From Thermomicrobiaceae bacterium (GTDB lineage Bacteria; Chloroflexota; Chloroflexia; Thermomicrobiales; Thermomicrobiaceae): a stretch of DNA of 9,165 bases. Within the stretch, counting starts at the first letter, position 1. Each line of letters starts with the position of its first letter. The stretch lies in the NCBI GenBank assembly GCA_025966355.1, contig JAICWZ010000046.1, positions 1 through 9,165 of the forward strand, written 5' to 3'. The notes under the pieces were generated by a model, which was given only the letters and a program-made list of their open reading frames with translations, was not told where the DNA came from and ran no database searches. A program made the position numbers and the translations under genes. Positions 1 to 6,555 of this stretch are shown here, piece by piece.

Positions 1-842
1 ATCGCCTGCAGGTCCTCCTGATGCTTCAGGATGGCGCCGAGCGTGGCGGAGGCGATCTCGGTCGAAAGCTCTCGCTGATTCAACGCCAGCAGCGCGGCCG
101 CCCAGTCGAGCGTTTCGGCAACACCTGGCAGCTTGTACAGGTCCTCACGCCGCAGTTCGTGAATGAACGTCGTGATCTGCTGCGCCAGACGCTCATTGAT
201 TCCTGGAACCTTGCCGGTGACGATGCGGAATTCCTTGTCGACCGACGGATAGTCGATCCAGTGATAGAGGCAGCGGCGCTTGAGCGCGTCGTGCAGTTCA
301 CGGGTGCGGTTCGAGGTGATGATCACGATCGGCGGATGAACGGCTCGGATGGTGCCGATTTCCGGAATGGTGATCTGGAAGTCGGAGAGCAGTTCGAGCA
401 GGAACGCTTCGAACTCCTCGTCGGCACGGTCGATTTCGTCGATCAGGAGGACCGGCGCTTTGCCCGTCGTGTGGCGCACCGCTTGAAGCAGCGGTCGCTC
501 GATCAGGTACTCGGAACTAAAGATCTCCTCGACCGCCTTTTCCCGATCGACATTCTCATCTTCGAGCACGCGAATGGCGAGCATCTGGCGGGGGTAGTTC
601 CACTCGTAGACGGCGTGGCTGACATCCAGCCCTTCGTAGCACTGAAGCCGAATCAGTTCGGTATCGAGAATCGTCGCGAGGGCCTTGGCGACTTCGGTCT
701 TCCCGACACCCGCTTCGCCTTCGAGCAGCAGCGGCTTGGGGAGCGCGAGCGAGAGATAGATCGCGGTCGCCAGGCTCTGCTCAGAAACATAGCGCTGCGT
801 CTGCAGCGCTTCCTGCACGGCTTCGACAGAATTCAGTTCCAA
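1..842 (-). CDS. coxD: MoxR-family AAA+ ATPase, CoxD-like (3' part cut off by window edge)
   Basis: A MoxR/CoxD-type AAA+ ATPase, of which 280 codons are visible; the C-terminus lies beyond position 1. Motifs seen: Walker A GEAGVGKT at residues 42-49, Walker B VLLIDEID at 131-138, sensor-1 region ITSNR at 175-179, and an arginine pair (189-190) in the arginine-finger region. In Oligotropha, CoxD is a chaperone-like ATPase needed to mature the Mo/Cu active site of CO dehydrogenase. In a form II cluster a role in molybdenum-cofactor maturation or sulfuration is inference. I chose a TTG start at 842 because a strong ribosome site (AAGGGGGAG, 849-857) lies 6 nt upstream. An in-frame ATG at 917 overlaps the candidate promoter and has no such site. 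It follows coxM on the same strand after 269 bp. A CoxE-type VWA protein would be expected next, outside the window. Family is certain; the coxD symbol rests on context. Confidence 0.88.
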   Translation of the reverse strand, partial: MELNSVEAVQEALQTQRYVSEQSLATAIYLSLALPKPLLLEGEAGVGKTEVAKALATILDTELIRLQCYEGLDVSHAVYEWNYPRQMLAIRVLEDENVDREKAVEEIFSSEYLIERPLLQAVRHTTGKAPVLLIDEIDRADEEFEAFLLELLSDFQITIPEIGTIRAVHPPIVIITSNRTRELHDALKRRCLYHWIDYPSVDKEFRIVTGKVPGINERLAQQITTFIHELRREDLYKLPGVAETLDWAAALLALNQRELSTEIASATLGAILKHQEDLQA

Positions 843-863
843 GTGGTACTCCCCCTTATTCGC

Positions 864-877
864 GGAACAGTGGTTCC
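864..877 (-). repeat. Small inverted repeat in the coxD leader
   Basis: GGAAC and GTTCC (864-868 and 873-877) form a perfect 5-bp stem with a 4-nt loop. It lies 6 nt upstream of the coxD ribosome site on the transcript. It may be a minor leader hairpin or chance; a 5-bp stem is weak evidence. Confidence 0.25.
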
Positions 878-912
878 AGTACGATGATGATCCTGCCTGA
901 TTCAACCGGTAT

Positions 913-921
913 ATCATAACA
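913..921 (-). promoter_or_regulatory. Candidate extended -10 promoter for coxD
   Basis: Read on the minus strand, this is TGTTATGAT, matching the TGnTATAAT extended -10 consensus except for one base. I found no convincing -35 hexamer, which extended -10 promoters can lack. Transcription would start near 906 and give a leader of about 64 nt before the TTG at 842. This fits a start at 842 rather than at the in-frame ATG at 917, which lies inside the promoter element. Confidence 0.4.
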
Positions 922-1057
922 AATGGCGTCCAAATGCTCGCTTCTTCCACCGCCGCTGGCGGCATTCAGACTGCTCCTTTGCCCGCGCCATGATCGCACC
1001 AGATCGGCTCCGCGACAACCAGTCATCTTCATGGTACGCCAGCCAGGCAAACAGCGA

Positions 1058-1081
1058 CGGCGGTCGGATACCCGACCGCCG
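1058..1081 (-). terminator. Strong GC hairpin after coxM; candidate terminator or attenuator
   Basis: A perfect 10-bp stem, CGGCGGTCGG with CCGACCGCCG (1058-1067 and 1072-1081), closes a 4-nt loop. It begins 30 nt after the coxM stop codon on the transcribed strand. No clean U-run follows, only a short T triplet, so it is not a textbook intrinsic terminator. It could be a weak terminator, an attenuator between coxM and coxD, or a 3' end that protects the coxSLM message from exonucleases. Confidence 0.5.
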
Positions 1082-1111
1082 CCGTTCTCGTTGCTGGTTC
1101 GCTTCGCGGGT

Positions 1112-1978
1112 CTAGCCCTGGGCGCGCTCCACGGCCTTGTTGATCGCACGCTCGGTGAAGACGCGCGTCAGATGAGCGCGGTACTCTTCTCCGGCGTGAA
1201 TATCACCGAGGAAGGTCATGCCGTCGGACGCTTTTTGCGCGGCCGCTTTGACATTCTCGGCGGTCGGCGCCTGGCCGACGAGCGCTGATTCGGTGCCGTT
1301 GGCGCGAACCGCGATTGGGCCGGCACCGGTAATCGCGATGCGCGCGGCCGAAACGTTGCCGTCATTACCGAGCGTCACCGACGCTGCGACACCGACGATG
1401 GCGTAACCCGAGGCCGGATGGGAGAACTTCTCGTAGGCCATGCCGGTCTTGGCGGCGGGCTTGGCGACTGAGATCTCGGTGACGATTTCTTCCGGCTCGA
1501 GCGAGGTGGTGAACATATCGACGAAGAAGTCGTCGATACCGATCGTTCGCTGGCCGTTCGGGCCGGTGGCGTTCACCTTGGCGTCAAGCGCGAGCAGGAC
1601 GGCCGGAAAGTCAGCGGCCGGATCAGCATGGGCGATCGAGCCACCGATTGTGCCACGGTTGCGTACCTGAATATCACCGACGACGCCAGCGGCTTCGGCG
1701 GCCACCGGCAGCGTCTGCTGCACGACGTCCGACTTGATGATCTGGTCGTACGTCGTGCGCGCGCCGAAGGCGACACCCCCGTTATCGGAACGGATGCCGT
1801 CGAGTCCGGGCACCCTACCGATGTCGATCAGCGAGGCGGGCGCGGCCAGACGCAGTTTCATCATCGGCAGGAGGCTGTGCCCGCCGGCGATGATCTTCCC
1901 TTCCGGGTTTTCCTGAAGCAGTTTGACAACCTCATCGACGCTCGACGGTCGAAAATAGTCGAAGGCGCTTGGATACAT
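1112..1978 (-). CDS. coxM: CO dehydrogenase-family medium (FAD) subunit, CoxM
   Basis: The FAD-binding medium subunit of an aerobic CO dehydrogenase / molybdenum hydroxylase. It accepts electrons from the [2Fe-2S] centres of CoxS and passes them to the respiratory chain. With the start used here it has 288 residues, the usual CoxM length. The two flavin-binding signatures are present: AGGHS at residues 31-35 and TIGGS at 110-114, the latter followed by a conserved HADPAAD stretch. I chose the ATG at 1978, 4 nt after the coxL stop and next to GAGGAG. A longer reading from the ATG at 2002 would add 8 residues and overlap coxL by 20 nt without its own ribosome site. The tight spacing implies translational coupling to coxL. 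The gene order S-L-M is that of form II clusters. Family assignment is firm; the substrate is not. Confidence 0.93.
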   Translation of the reverse strand: MYPSAFDYFRPSSVDEVVKLLQENPEGKIIAGGHSLLPMMKLRLAAPASLIDIGRVPGLDGIRSDNGGVAFGARTTYDQIIKSDVVQQTLPVAAEAAGVVGDIQVRNRGTIGGSIAHADPAADFPAVLLALDAKVNATGPNGQRTIGIDDFFVDMFTTSLEPEEIVTEISVAKPAAKTGMAYEKFSHPASGYAIVGVAASVTLGNDGNVSAARIAITGAGPIAVRANGTESALVGQAPTAENVKAAAQKASDGMTFLGDIHAGEEYRAHLTRVFTERAINKAVERAQG

Positions 1979-1982
1979 CTCC

Positions 1983-4340
1983 TCAGTTCCCCTTCTGCTC
2001 ATGCACGAGTTGCCAGATTCGCTGCGGGCTGGCCGGCATATCGAAGTGCTCGACTCCGAGCGGGCTCAGCGCGTCGACGATGGCATTCATGATCGCCGGT
2101 GTCGAGGCGATCGTCCCGGCCTCCCCCACACCTTTCAGACCCATCGGATTGAATGGACAGGGCGTCACGGTTCGGTCGAGCTCGTAGTTCGGGAACGAGC
2201 TCGCCTTGGGGATGGCGTAATCCATCATCGTGCCGCTCAAGAGCTGTCCATTGTCATCATAGACCGCCGTTTCGAGGACCGCCTGGGCCAGACCCTGGGC
2301 GATGCCGCCATGGATCTGCCCGTCAACGATCATCGGGTTGATGACGTTACCGACATCATCGACGGCGACATAGCGGCGTACGTCGGCCTTGCCGGAATCC
2401 TTGTCGATTTCGACGACGCAGACGTGCGCCCCGAATGGGAAGGTGTTGCTGACCGGGTCGAAGAAGTAGGACTCATCGAGTCCCGGCGTGACGCCCTCGG
2501 GCATGTTCCAGGCGGTGTAGGCGGCGAGCGCGATTTCGCCGAACGACTTGACCTGGTCGGGCGCGCCTTTGACGTGGACGCTCCCCTGATCGAAGACGAC
2601 CTCTTCGGGCGAGACTTCGAGCAGGTGTGCGCCGATCTTCATCATCTTGTCGCGTACCTTGCGCGCGGCGAAGACGAGCGCGCTGCCGCCGACGGCGGTA
2701 CTGCGGCTACCGTAGGTGCCCCAGCCCATCGGGATCCGATCGGTATCGCCCCACACGATCTCGATGTCTTCGACCGGAACACCAAGCTCGCCGTTCAGGA
2801 GTTGCGCGAACGTCGTCCCTTCGCCCTGGCCCTGTGGATTGATCCCCGTGAGTACCGTCACTTTGCCGGTCGGATGCACGCGGACGACCGCGCTCTCATA
2901 GAGGCCGCCGCCGAAGCCCATCGCTCCGGCCGCGGCCGATGGCGCAAGTCCACAGACCTCGATGTACGTCGAAAAACCGACGCCAAACAACCGGCCTTCG
3001 GCTCTCGCCTGTTCCTGCTCCTTGCGGAGCGCCGCGTAGTCGATCATTTCGAGCGCCCGGTCGAGCGTCTTGTCGTAATCGCCGCTGTCGTAGGCGATCG
3101 CACCGGACGCGATCGAATACGGGAAGGCGTCGGACGGAATGAAGTTCTTGCGCCGTACCTCAGTCGGATCAAGATTGAGTTTCTTGGCCACAAGGTCCAT
3201 CACGCGTTCGATGAGGTAGGTGGCTTCGGGTCGTCCCGCGCCGCGATACGCGTCGGTCGCGGTGGTGTTCGTCAGCACGCCGTAAACGTCACTGGCAACA
3301 TTCGGAATGTCGTAGGCGCCGCTTTGAGTCACGGTAAAGAGCCAGGTCGGAACGCCGGGGGCAGCCGTCGAAAGATAGGCCCCCATGTTCGCGTATGCGG
3401 TTACTTTCAGGCCGACGACCCGGCCGTCCTTCATGGCCGCCACTTCGACATCGTCGACGTGATCGCGGCCGTGCGTCGTGGAGACGTAGTTTTCGGATCG
3501 GTCTTCCATCCACTTAATCGGTCGGAGCAGATCTTTCGAGATGACCGACGCGATCATTTCACCCGCCTGCATTGCGATCTTGCTGCCGAATCCGCCGCCG
3601 ATATCCTGAGACAGCACGCGGATCTGCGTTTCGGGGATATTGGTGCAGAGCGACATCAGGAAGCGAACGATGTGCGGGTTCTGGGTGGTACACCAGAGTG
3701 TCAACTCATTGGAGCCGCGCTGGTACGAGGCGACCGCGCCGCGCGTTTCCATCGCGTTCGGGATGAGCCGCTGGTTTACGAGGCGCTGTTTGAATGTCAG
3801 ATCGGCTTTCTGGAAGGCCGCGTCGACATCCCCACCTTCGAGATGGAAATGGAACGCGACGTTGTTGGGTACGCTGTCGTACAGCTGTGGCGCACCGTCT
3901 TTCATCGCATCCAGCTGGTGGACGACGACGGGCAGTGTGTCGTATTGCACATTGATCGCTGCCGCCGCGTCCTCTGCCATATACCGATTCTCGGCAACGA
4001 CCGCCGCGACACCGTCACCTACGTAGCGAACGGTGTCGACCGCCAGCGGGCGATACTCGGGCACCTTGATATCGGAGTTCTTGGGTTGCCACGCGCAGGG
4101 GACTGGCGCGACCAGATCGACCAGATCGGCGCCCGTGTAGATCGCGACGACACCGGGCATCGCTTTCGCGGCGCTCGTGTCGATATTGACGATGCGCGCG
4201 TGCGCGTGCGGGCTACGCAAGATTGCCATCGACAGCATCCCCGGCAGACGGACATCGTCGGTATAGTGCCCGGCGCCGGTGATGAGCCTCGGGTCTTCGC
4301 GTCGTTTGATTGATGAACCGAAGGGGCTTGAAGCCACCAT
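1983..4340 (-). CDS. coxL: Form II CO dehydrogenase-like large (molybdopterin) subunit, CoxL
   Basis: The catalytic subunit of a xanthine-oxidase-family molybdenum hydroxylase, binding molybdopterin cytosine dinucleotide; 785 residues, close to the usual size. Landmarks seen: an N-terminal KRREDPRLITG segment (12-22) typical of CoxL, the cofactor-binding QDIGGGFGSK at 245-254, the active-site loop AYRGAGR at 364-370, a second cofactor region QGQGEGTTFAQ at 503-513, and the GVGEAG segment with the presumed catalytic Glu740. Form I (true CO-oxidising) enzymes carry AYxCSFR, whose Cys holds copper. AYRGAGR marks form II and has no Cys, so Cu-dependent CO oxidation is unlikely and the substrate may be a purine, aldehyde or other compound. 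The ATG at 4340 is preceded by AAGGGAGGG. It lies 72 nt downstream of coxS across a structured spacer and 4 nt upstream of coxM. Family and form are very secure; physiology is open. Confidence 0.95.
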   Translation of the reverse strand: MVASSPFGSSIKRREDPRLITGAGHYTDDVRLPGMLSMAILRSPHAHARIVNIDTSAAKAMPGVVAIYTGADLVDLVAPVPCAWQPKNSDIKVPEYRPLAVDTVRYVGDGVAAVVAENRYMAEDAAAAINVQYDTLPVVVHQLDAMKDGAPQLYDSVPNNVAFHFHLEGGDVDAAFQKADLTFKQRLVNQRLIPNAMETRGAVASYQRGSNELTLWCTTQNPHIVRFLMSLCTNIPETQIRVLSQDIGGGFGSKIAMQAGEMIASVISKDLLRPIKWMEDRSENYVSTTHGRDHVDDVEVAAMKDGRVVGLKVTAYANMGAYLSTAAPGVPTWLFTVTQSGAYDIPNVASDVYGVLTNTTATDAYRGAGRPEATYLIERVMDLVAKKLNLDPTEVRRKNFIPSDAFPYSIASGAIAYDSGDYDKTLDRALEMIDYAALRKEQEQARAEGRLFGVGFSTYIEVCGLAPSAAAGAMGFGGGLYESAVVRVHPTGKVTVLTGINPQGQGEGTTFAQLLNGELGVPVEDIEIVWGDTDRIPMGWGTYGSRSTAVGGSALVFAARKVRDKMMKIGAHLLEVSPEEVVFDQGSVHVKGAPDQVKSFGEIALAAYTAWNMPEGVTPGLDESYFFDPVSNTFPFGAHVCVVEIDKDSGKADVRRYVAVDDVGNVINPMIVDGQIHGGIAQGLAQAVLETAVYDDNGQLLSGTMMDYAIPKASSFPNYELDRTVTPCPFNPMGLKGVGEAGTIASTPAIMNAIVDALSPLGVEHFDMPASPQRIWQLVHEQKGN

Positions 4341-4361
4341 TGTGCCCTCCCTTGGACGATG

Positions 4362-4415
4362 TAAAGCCGCGATGAATTGACACCTCTCACGAGAGGTGCG
4401 TCGACGTCGGCTTTA
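4362..4415 (-). repeat. Nested inverted repeats spanning the coxS-coxL junction
   Basis: An outer perfect 8-bp inverted repeat (TAAAGCCG at 4362-4369 with CGGCTTTA at 4408-4415) encloses an inner perfect palindromic hairpin (CACCTCTC at 4381-4388 with GAGAGGTG at 4391-4398). A small palindrome, CGTCGACG, lies between them at 4399-4406. The outer arm contains the coxS stop codon, and the other arm ends about 20 nt before the coxL start. In RNA this could fold as one long stem-loop covering the whole 72-nt spacer while leaving the coxL ribosome site free. A role in mRNA stability, processing or coupling is inference. No U-run follows, so it is not a standard terminator. Confidence 0.6.
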
Positions 4416-4907
4416 GTCGTCTCCGGCGGCGGCCGGCTCCGCGCTCATCTTGTCGGCGGCGTACTGAATTGCCTTGACGATATTCTGATAGCCCGTGCAG
4501 CGGCAGAGGTTGCCCTCCAGCCCGTGGCGGATCTCGGCTTCGGTCGGATGCGGGTTATTCTTGAGCAGGTTGACCGACGTCATGATCATGCCTGGCGTGC
4601 AGAAGCCACACTGCAGGCCGTGCATCTCCCAGAAGCCTTCCTGGATCGGATGCAGTTCGCCGCCCTTGGCGAGGCCCTCGATGGTGGTGATCTCGGCGCC
4701 ATCGGCCTGAACCGCGAGCACGGTGCACGACTTCACGGCGCTACCGTTCATCTCAATGGTGCACGCGCCACACTGGCTCGTATCACAACCGACGTGCGTT
4801 CCGGTCAGGTCGAGCACGTCGCGCAGGTAATGGACCAGCAAAAGTCGGGGTTCCACCTCATTCGTGTGGGTGGTGCCGTTGACGGTAATCGTGACCTGCT
4901 GTTTCAC
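4413..4907 (-). CDS. coxS: CO dehydrogenase-family small [2Fe-2S] subunit, CoxS
   Basis: The iron-sulfur subunit carrying two [2Fe-2S] clusters that pass electrons from the molybdenum centre of CoxL to the FAD of CoxM. All eight ligands are present: plant-type ferredoxin motif Cys41-x4-Cys46-x2-Cys49-x11-Cys61, and the C-terminal motif Cys100-x2-Cys103-x31-Cys135-x-Cys137. I chose a GTG start at 4907, which gives 164 residues beginning [11 protein letters not shown] as expected for the family; GGAGGGAG (4915-4922) lies 7 nt upstream. A longer in-frame reading from 4994 would overlap coxG and add 29 residues unlike the family. It follows coxG by 56 nt and precedes coxL by 72 nt, in one operon. 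No missing ligands or truncation. Confidence 0.94.
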   Translation of the reverse strand: MKQQVTITVNGTTHTNEVEPRLLLVHYLRDVLDLTGTHVGCDTSQCGACTIEMNGSAVKSCTVLAVQADGAEITTIEGLAKGGELHPIQEGFWEMHGLQCGFCTPGMIMTSVNLLKNNPHPTEAEIRHGLEGNLCRCTGYQNIVKAIQYAADKMSAEPAAAGDD

Positions 4908-4963
4908 GATGAATCTCCCTCCAGACGCAACCGCTGACTCGATAGCCCGAACCCGATTCGCGT

Positions 4964-5407
4964 CTACTCGCCCGTGATTTTCGACTCGACACACCCAAAA
5001 AATTGACCGACCATGCGGTTGGCGACTCCGCCAAGCATGCGCTGGGCAACTGCTCCGACCGGCCCTCCCACCTCTACGTCACCGTTGTACTCGATATCCG
5101 TGGTGCTGTTCTCGCCATCGGCGAGTCGCACCGTGCCGGTGCCCTTGATAAAGCCGGGGCGACCGCTTCCCTCAACATACATCTGGTAATCGGTCGGCTC
5201 ATTCATGTTCGACAAACGAACCTTGCCGGTGTAGGTGCCTTTGACCATTCCGATACCGATATTCATCGCCATCGAGTACTCATCGTCACCGACCTTGTCG
5301 AGCGTCTCGACACCGGGCAGGCACGCGGCGATCGAATCGGGGTCGATCAACCGTCCCCAAACCTGGTCCCGCGGCGCATTGATCGTGTGTTTGCCGGTGA
5401 TCTTCAA
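4964..5407 (-). CDS. coxG: CoxG-family SRPBCC protein (CO dehydrogenase subunit G)
   Basis: A small SRPBCC/CoxG-domain protein of 147 residues. The family pattern is clear: [15 protein letters not shown] at the N-terminus, CLPG at 29-32, then the GTYTGKVRL strand and a C-terminal [14 protein letters not shown] helix region. CoxG is implicated in attaching aerobic CO dehydrogenase to the membrane, and recent mycobacterial work proposes that it delivers menaquinone to the enzyme. This copy is essentially one SRPBCC domain, with no C-terminal membrane-anchor extension visible. The start is a TTG at 5407, supported by an excellent AAGGAGGA (5413-5420) 5 nt upstream. A longer reading from 5503 would add 32 residues unlike the family. 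First gene of the coxG-S-L-M operon. Family certain; exact role inferred. Confidence 0.9.
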   Translation of the reverse strand: MKITGKHTINAPRDQVWGRLIDPDSIAACLPGVETLDKVGDDEYSMAMNIGIGMVKGTYTGKVRLSNMNEPTDYQMYVEGSGRPGFIKGTGTVRLADGENSTTDIEYNGDVEVGGPVGAVAQRMLGGVANRMVGQFFGCVESKITGE

Positions 5408-5472
5408 GCGGTTCCTCCTTAACGATAACGATGCCGGCGTGGTTGTTCCGCCCGCTATCGTAAAGACTGCCA

Positions 5473-5527
5473 ATACTTTCGGACATTTGGTCCGACGGCG
5501 CAATTACTTATTTAATGATCTTGCGCC
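5473..5527 (-). promoter_or_regulatory. Structured, AT-rich candidate promoter/operator of the cox operon
   Basis: Two inverted repeats lie between the SCO1664-family gene and coxG. GGCGCAA/TTGCGCC (5497-5503 and 5521-5527) flanks a 17-bp AT-rich centre. TCGGAC/GTCCGA (5479-5484 and 5490-5495) has a 5-bp spacer. Reading the minus strand, a weak -35 (TTGCGC, 5498-5503) and weak -10 (AAGTAT, 5473-5478) are 19 bp apart. The second dyad lies wholly in that spacer, and the AT-rich stretch sits just upstream like an UP element. Each hexamer matches consensus at only 3 of 6 positions, so the promoter call is tentative. The inverted repeats themselves are plain to see. Confidence 0.35.
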
Positions 5528-5558
5528 GCGAGTCGTCACGAGCCGCCCAGCCATCGTC

Positions 5559-6392
5559 CTACCAGCCGTACGGGATATTGCGGCGCTGATTGAGGTACGG
5601 CAACGCCTCGTCCTGGCGAAGCTGATCGGCGCGCAGAAAGATCCGATCGATCTCGGGGTCGCGCAGATACGGATCGAGAAGCGCACCAATCCGCGACTGA
5701 TGGCGAATCAGCCGGTCCAGGCTCTGTCGCAGATTTGAATCCAGCGATTCGCCGCAAAAATTCCAGATGACGGTGCGGAGTTTGGCGTCGACGTGGAAGG
5801 TGAGGCCGTGGTCGATCCCCCAGAGGCGGCGATCCTGCCGGCCGACAAAGAGGTGACTCGATTTCCGGTCGGCGTTATTGACGAGCAGATCGAAGACGAA
5901 CATCCGCTTGAGCGCCGGCTGATAACGCTCGCGCGCGAACAGATTTTGGGCGCGTTGCAGCGGCTCGATATAGAGCTGTACGGTCCCGACGCCATGTGGA
6001 CCATCGCGCACCACGGTCGGTGGGATGAAGTGCCAGCCGAGGGCACGGCTCAGGAGGAAGCTGGCGTACTCGCGCCGGTAGAGCGAACCGGATTCGAAAT
6101 CCCAGAGGGGTATCTCGCCGCTGGCCGGCTTGTAGATCGCGATCGGTGCGTTATCTCCGGCCTGGGCGAAGGTTATGGCGAAGGTGTAATTTGAGCCCCA
6201 TGGGACGAGTTTGCATTCGTCGATCTCCGCCTCCCGCAAGGTGCGGAGCAGATCGGGGTTGAGCGGCTGGCGCGCGTCGACCCGCCGCCCGTTGTCGTGG
6301 GCTGATTCGTCTGCCTGGGATGAGCGCAATGGCCACCGGTTCTCGAAGTCTTGCCAGGTCATGTGCCGTCGCCGTTTGGTTCCGCTACCCAA
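5559..6392 (-). CDS. SCO1664-family protein (PI3/PI4-kinase-like fold), function unknown
   Basis: A conserved uncharacterised family with a phosphatidylinositol-kinase/HipA-like catalytic fold; 277 residues from the TTG at 6392. Features seen: Lys88 in AIYKPASGEIPLWDF (ATP-binding lysine), RDGPHGVGTVQLY at 129-141, the catalytic-loop equivalent LVNNADRKSSH at 170-180, and the metal-binding DHG at 194-196 in WGIDHGLTFHVDAKLRT. The kinase-like motifs look intact, so it is probably an active phosphotransferase or AMPylase-like enzyme, but the substrate is not known. The first 45 or so residues are poorly conserved. The start is uncertain: TTG 6392 has AGGGGA just upstream, while ATG 6362 (residue 11, MTWQDF) has no clear ribosome site. 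It lies upstream of coxG on the same strand, separated by a 151-bp gap with its own candidate promoter, so a functional link to the cox genes is only suggestive. Confidence 0.8.
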   Translation of the reverse strand: MGSGTKRRRHMTWQDFENRWPLRSSQADESAHDNGRRVDARQPLNPDLLRTLREAEIDECKLVPWGSNYTFAITFAQAGDNAPIAIYKPASGEIPLWDFESGSLYRREYASFLLSRALGWHFIPPTVVRDGPHGVGTVQLYIEPLQRAQNLFARERYQPALKRMFVFDLLVNNADRKSSHLFVGRQDRRLWGIDHGLTFHVDAKLRTVIWNFCGESLDSNLRQSLDRLIRHQSRIGALLDPYLRDPEIDRIFLRADQLRQDEALPYLNQRRNIPYGW

Positions 6393-6486
6393 CGAAGTCC
6401 CCTAAGTGTAGCCGACGTGCCGCACGACGACACACATGCGGCCAGCATTGGGCGAAGGTGGGATAATGAGAGGGCCAAGTGCGTTC

Positions 6487-6517
6487 TTGGCCGCGCCTTC
6501 GGGCCCTTTGCTATAAT
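6487..6517 (+). promoter_or_regulatory. Candidate extended -10 promoter for tig-clpP-clpX
   Basis: TGCTATAAT (6509-6517) is a perfect extended -10 element. A partial -35, TTGGCC (6487-6492), lies 19 bp upstream; the spacing is long, but extended -10 promoters tolerate this. Transcription would start near 6524, giving a leader of about 30 nt before the GTG at 6556. It lies in the 163-bp gap between the divergent SCO1664-family gene and tig. Confidence 0.6.
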
Positions 6518-6555
6518 CCGGCGCGTCGGCCCGTCTGTTAACAAGGGTGGTGTCA

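Noticed and set aside
21..887. A 288-codon open frame on the plus strand at the window start
   Set aside because: It is antisense to the coxD-like gene, whose minus-strand reading shows clear Walker A and B motifs. The plus-strand protein has no recognisable motif.
856..1149. A 97-codon minus-strand frame in the coxM-coxD gap
   Set aside because: It overlaps the end of coxM, runs through the GC hairpin and candidate promoter, is Arg-rich and has no family resemblance. The gap is better explained as regulatory.
2001..4313. A 770-codon open frame on the plus strand, antisense to coxL
   Set aside because: It mirrors coxL almost exactly. Long antisense frames are common opposite GC-rich genes with strong codon-position bias. 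Its translation is rich in Arg, Asp and His with no recognisable domain, while coxL is unambiguous.
6405..6410. TACACT on the minus strand as a -10 for the SCO1664-family gene
   Set aside because: No supporting -35, and it would leave only a few bases of leader before the TTG at 6392. It would suit the ATG at 6362, but the evidence is too thin to annotate.
6462..6467. GATAAT as an alternative -10 for tig
   Set aside because: No -35-like hexamer at suitable distance and no TG extension. The TGCTATAAT at 6509-6517 is much better and closer to the gene.
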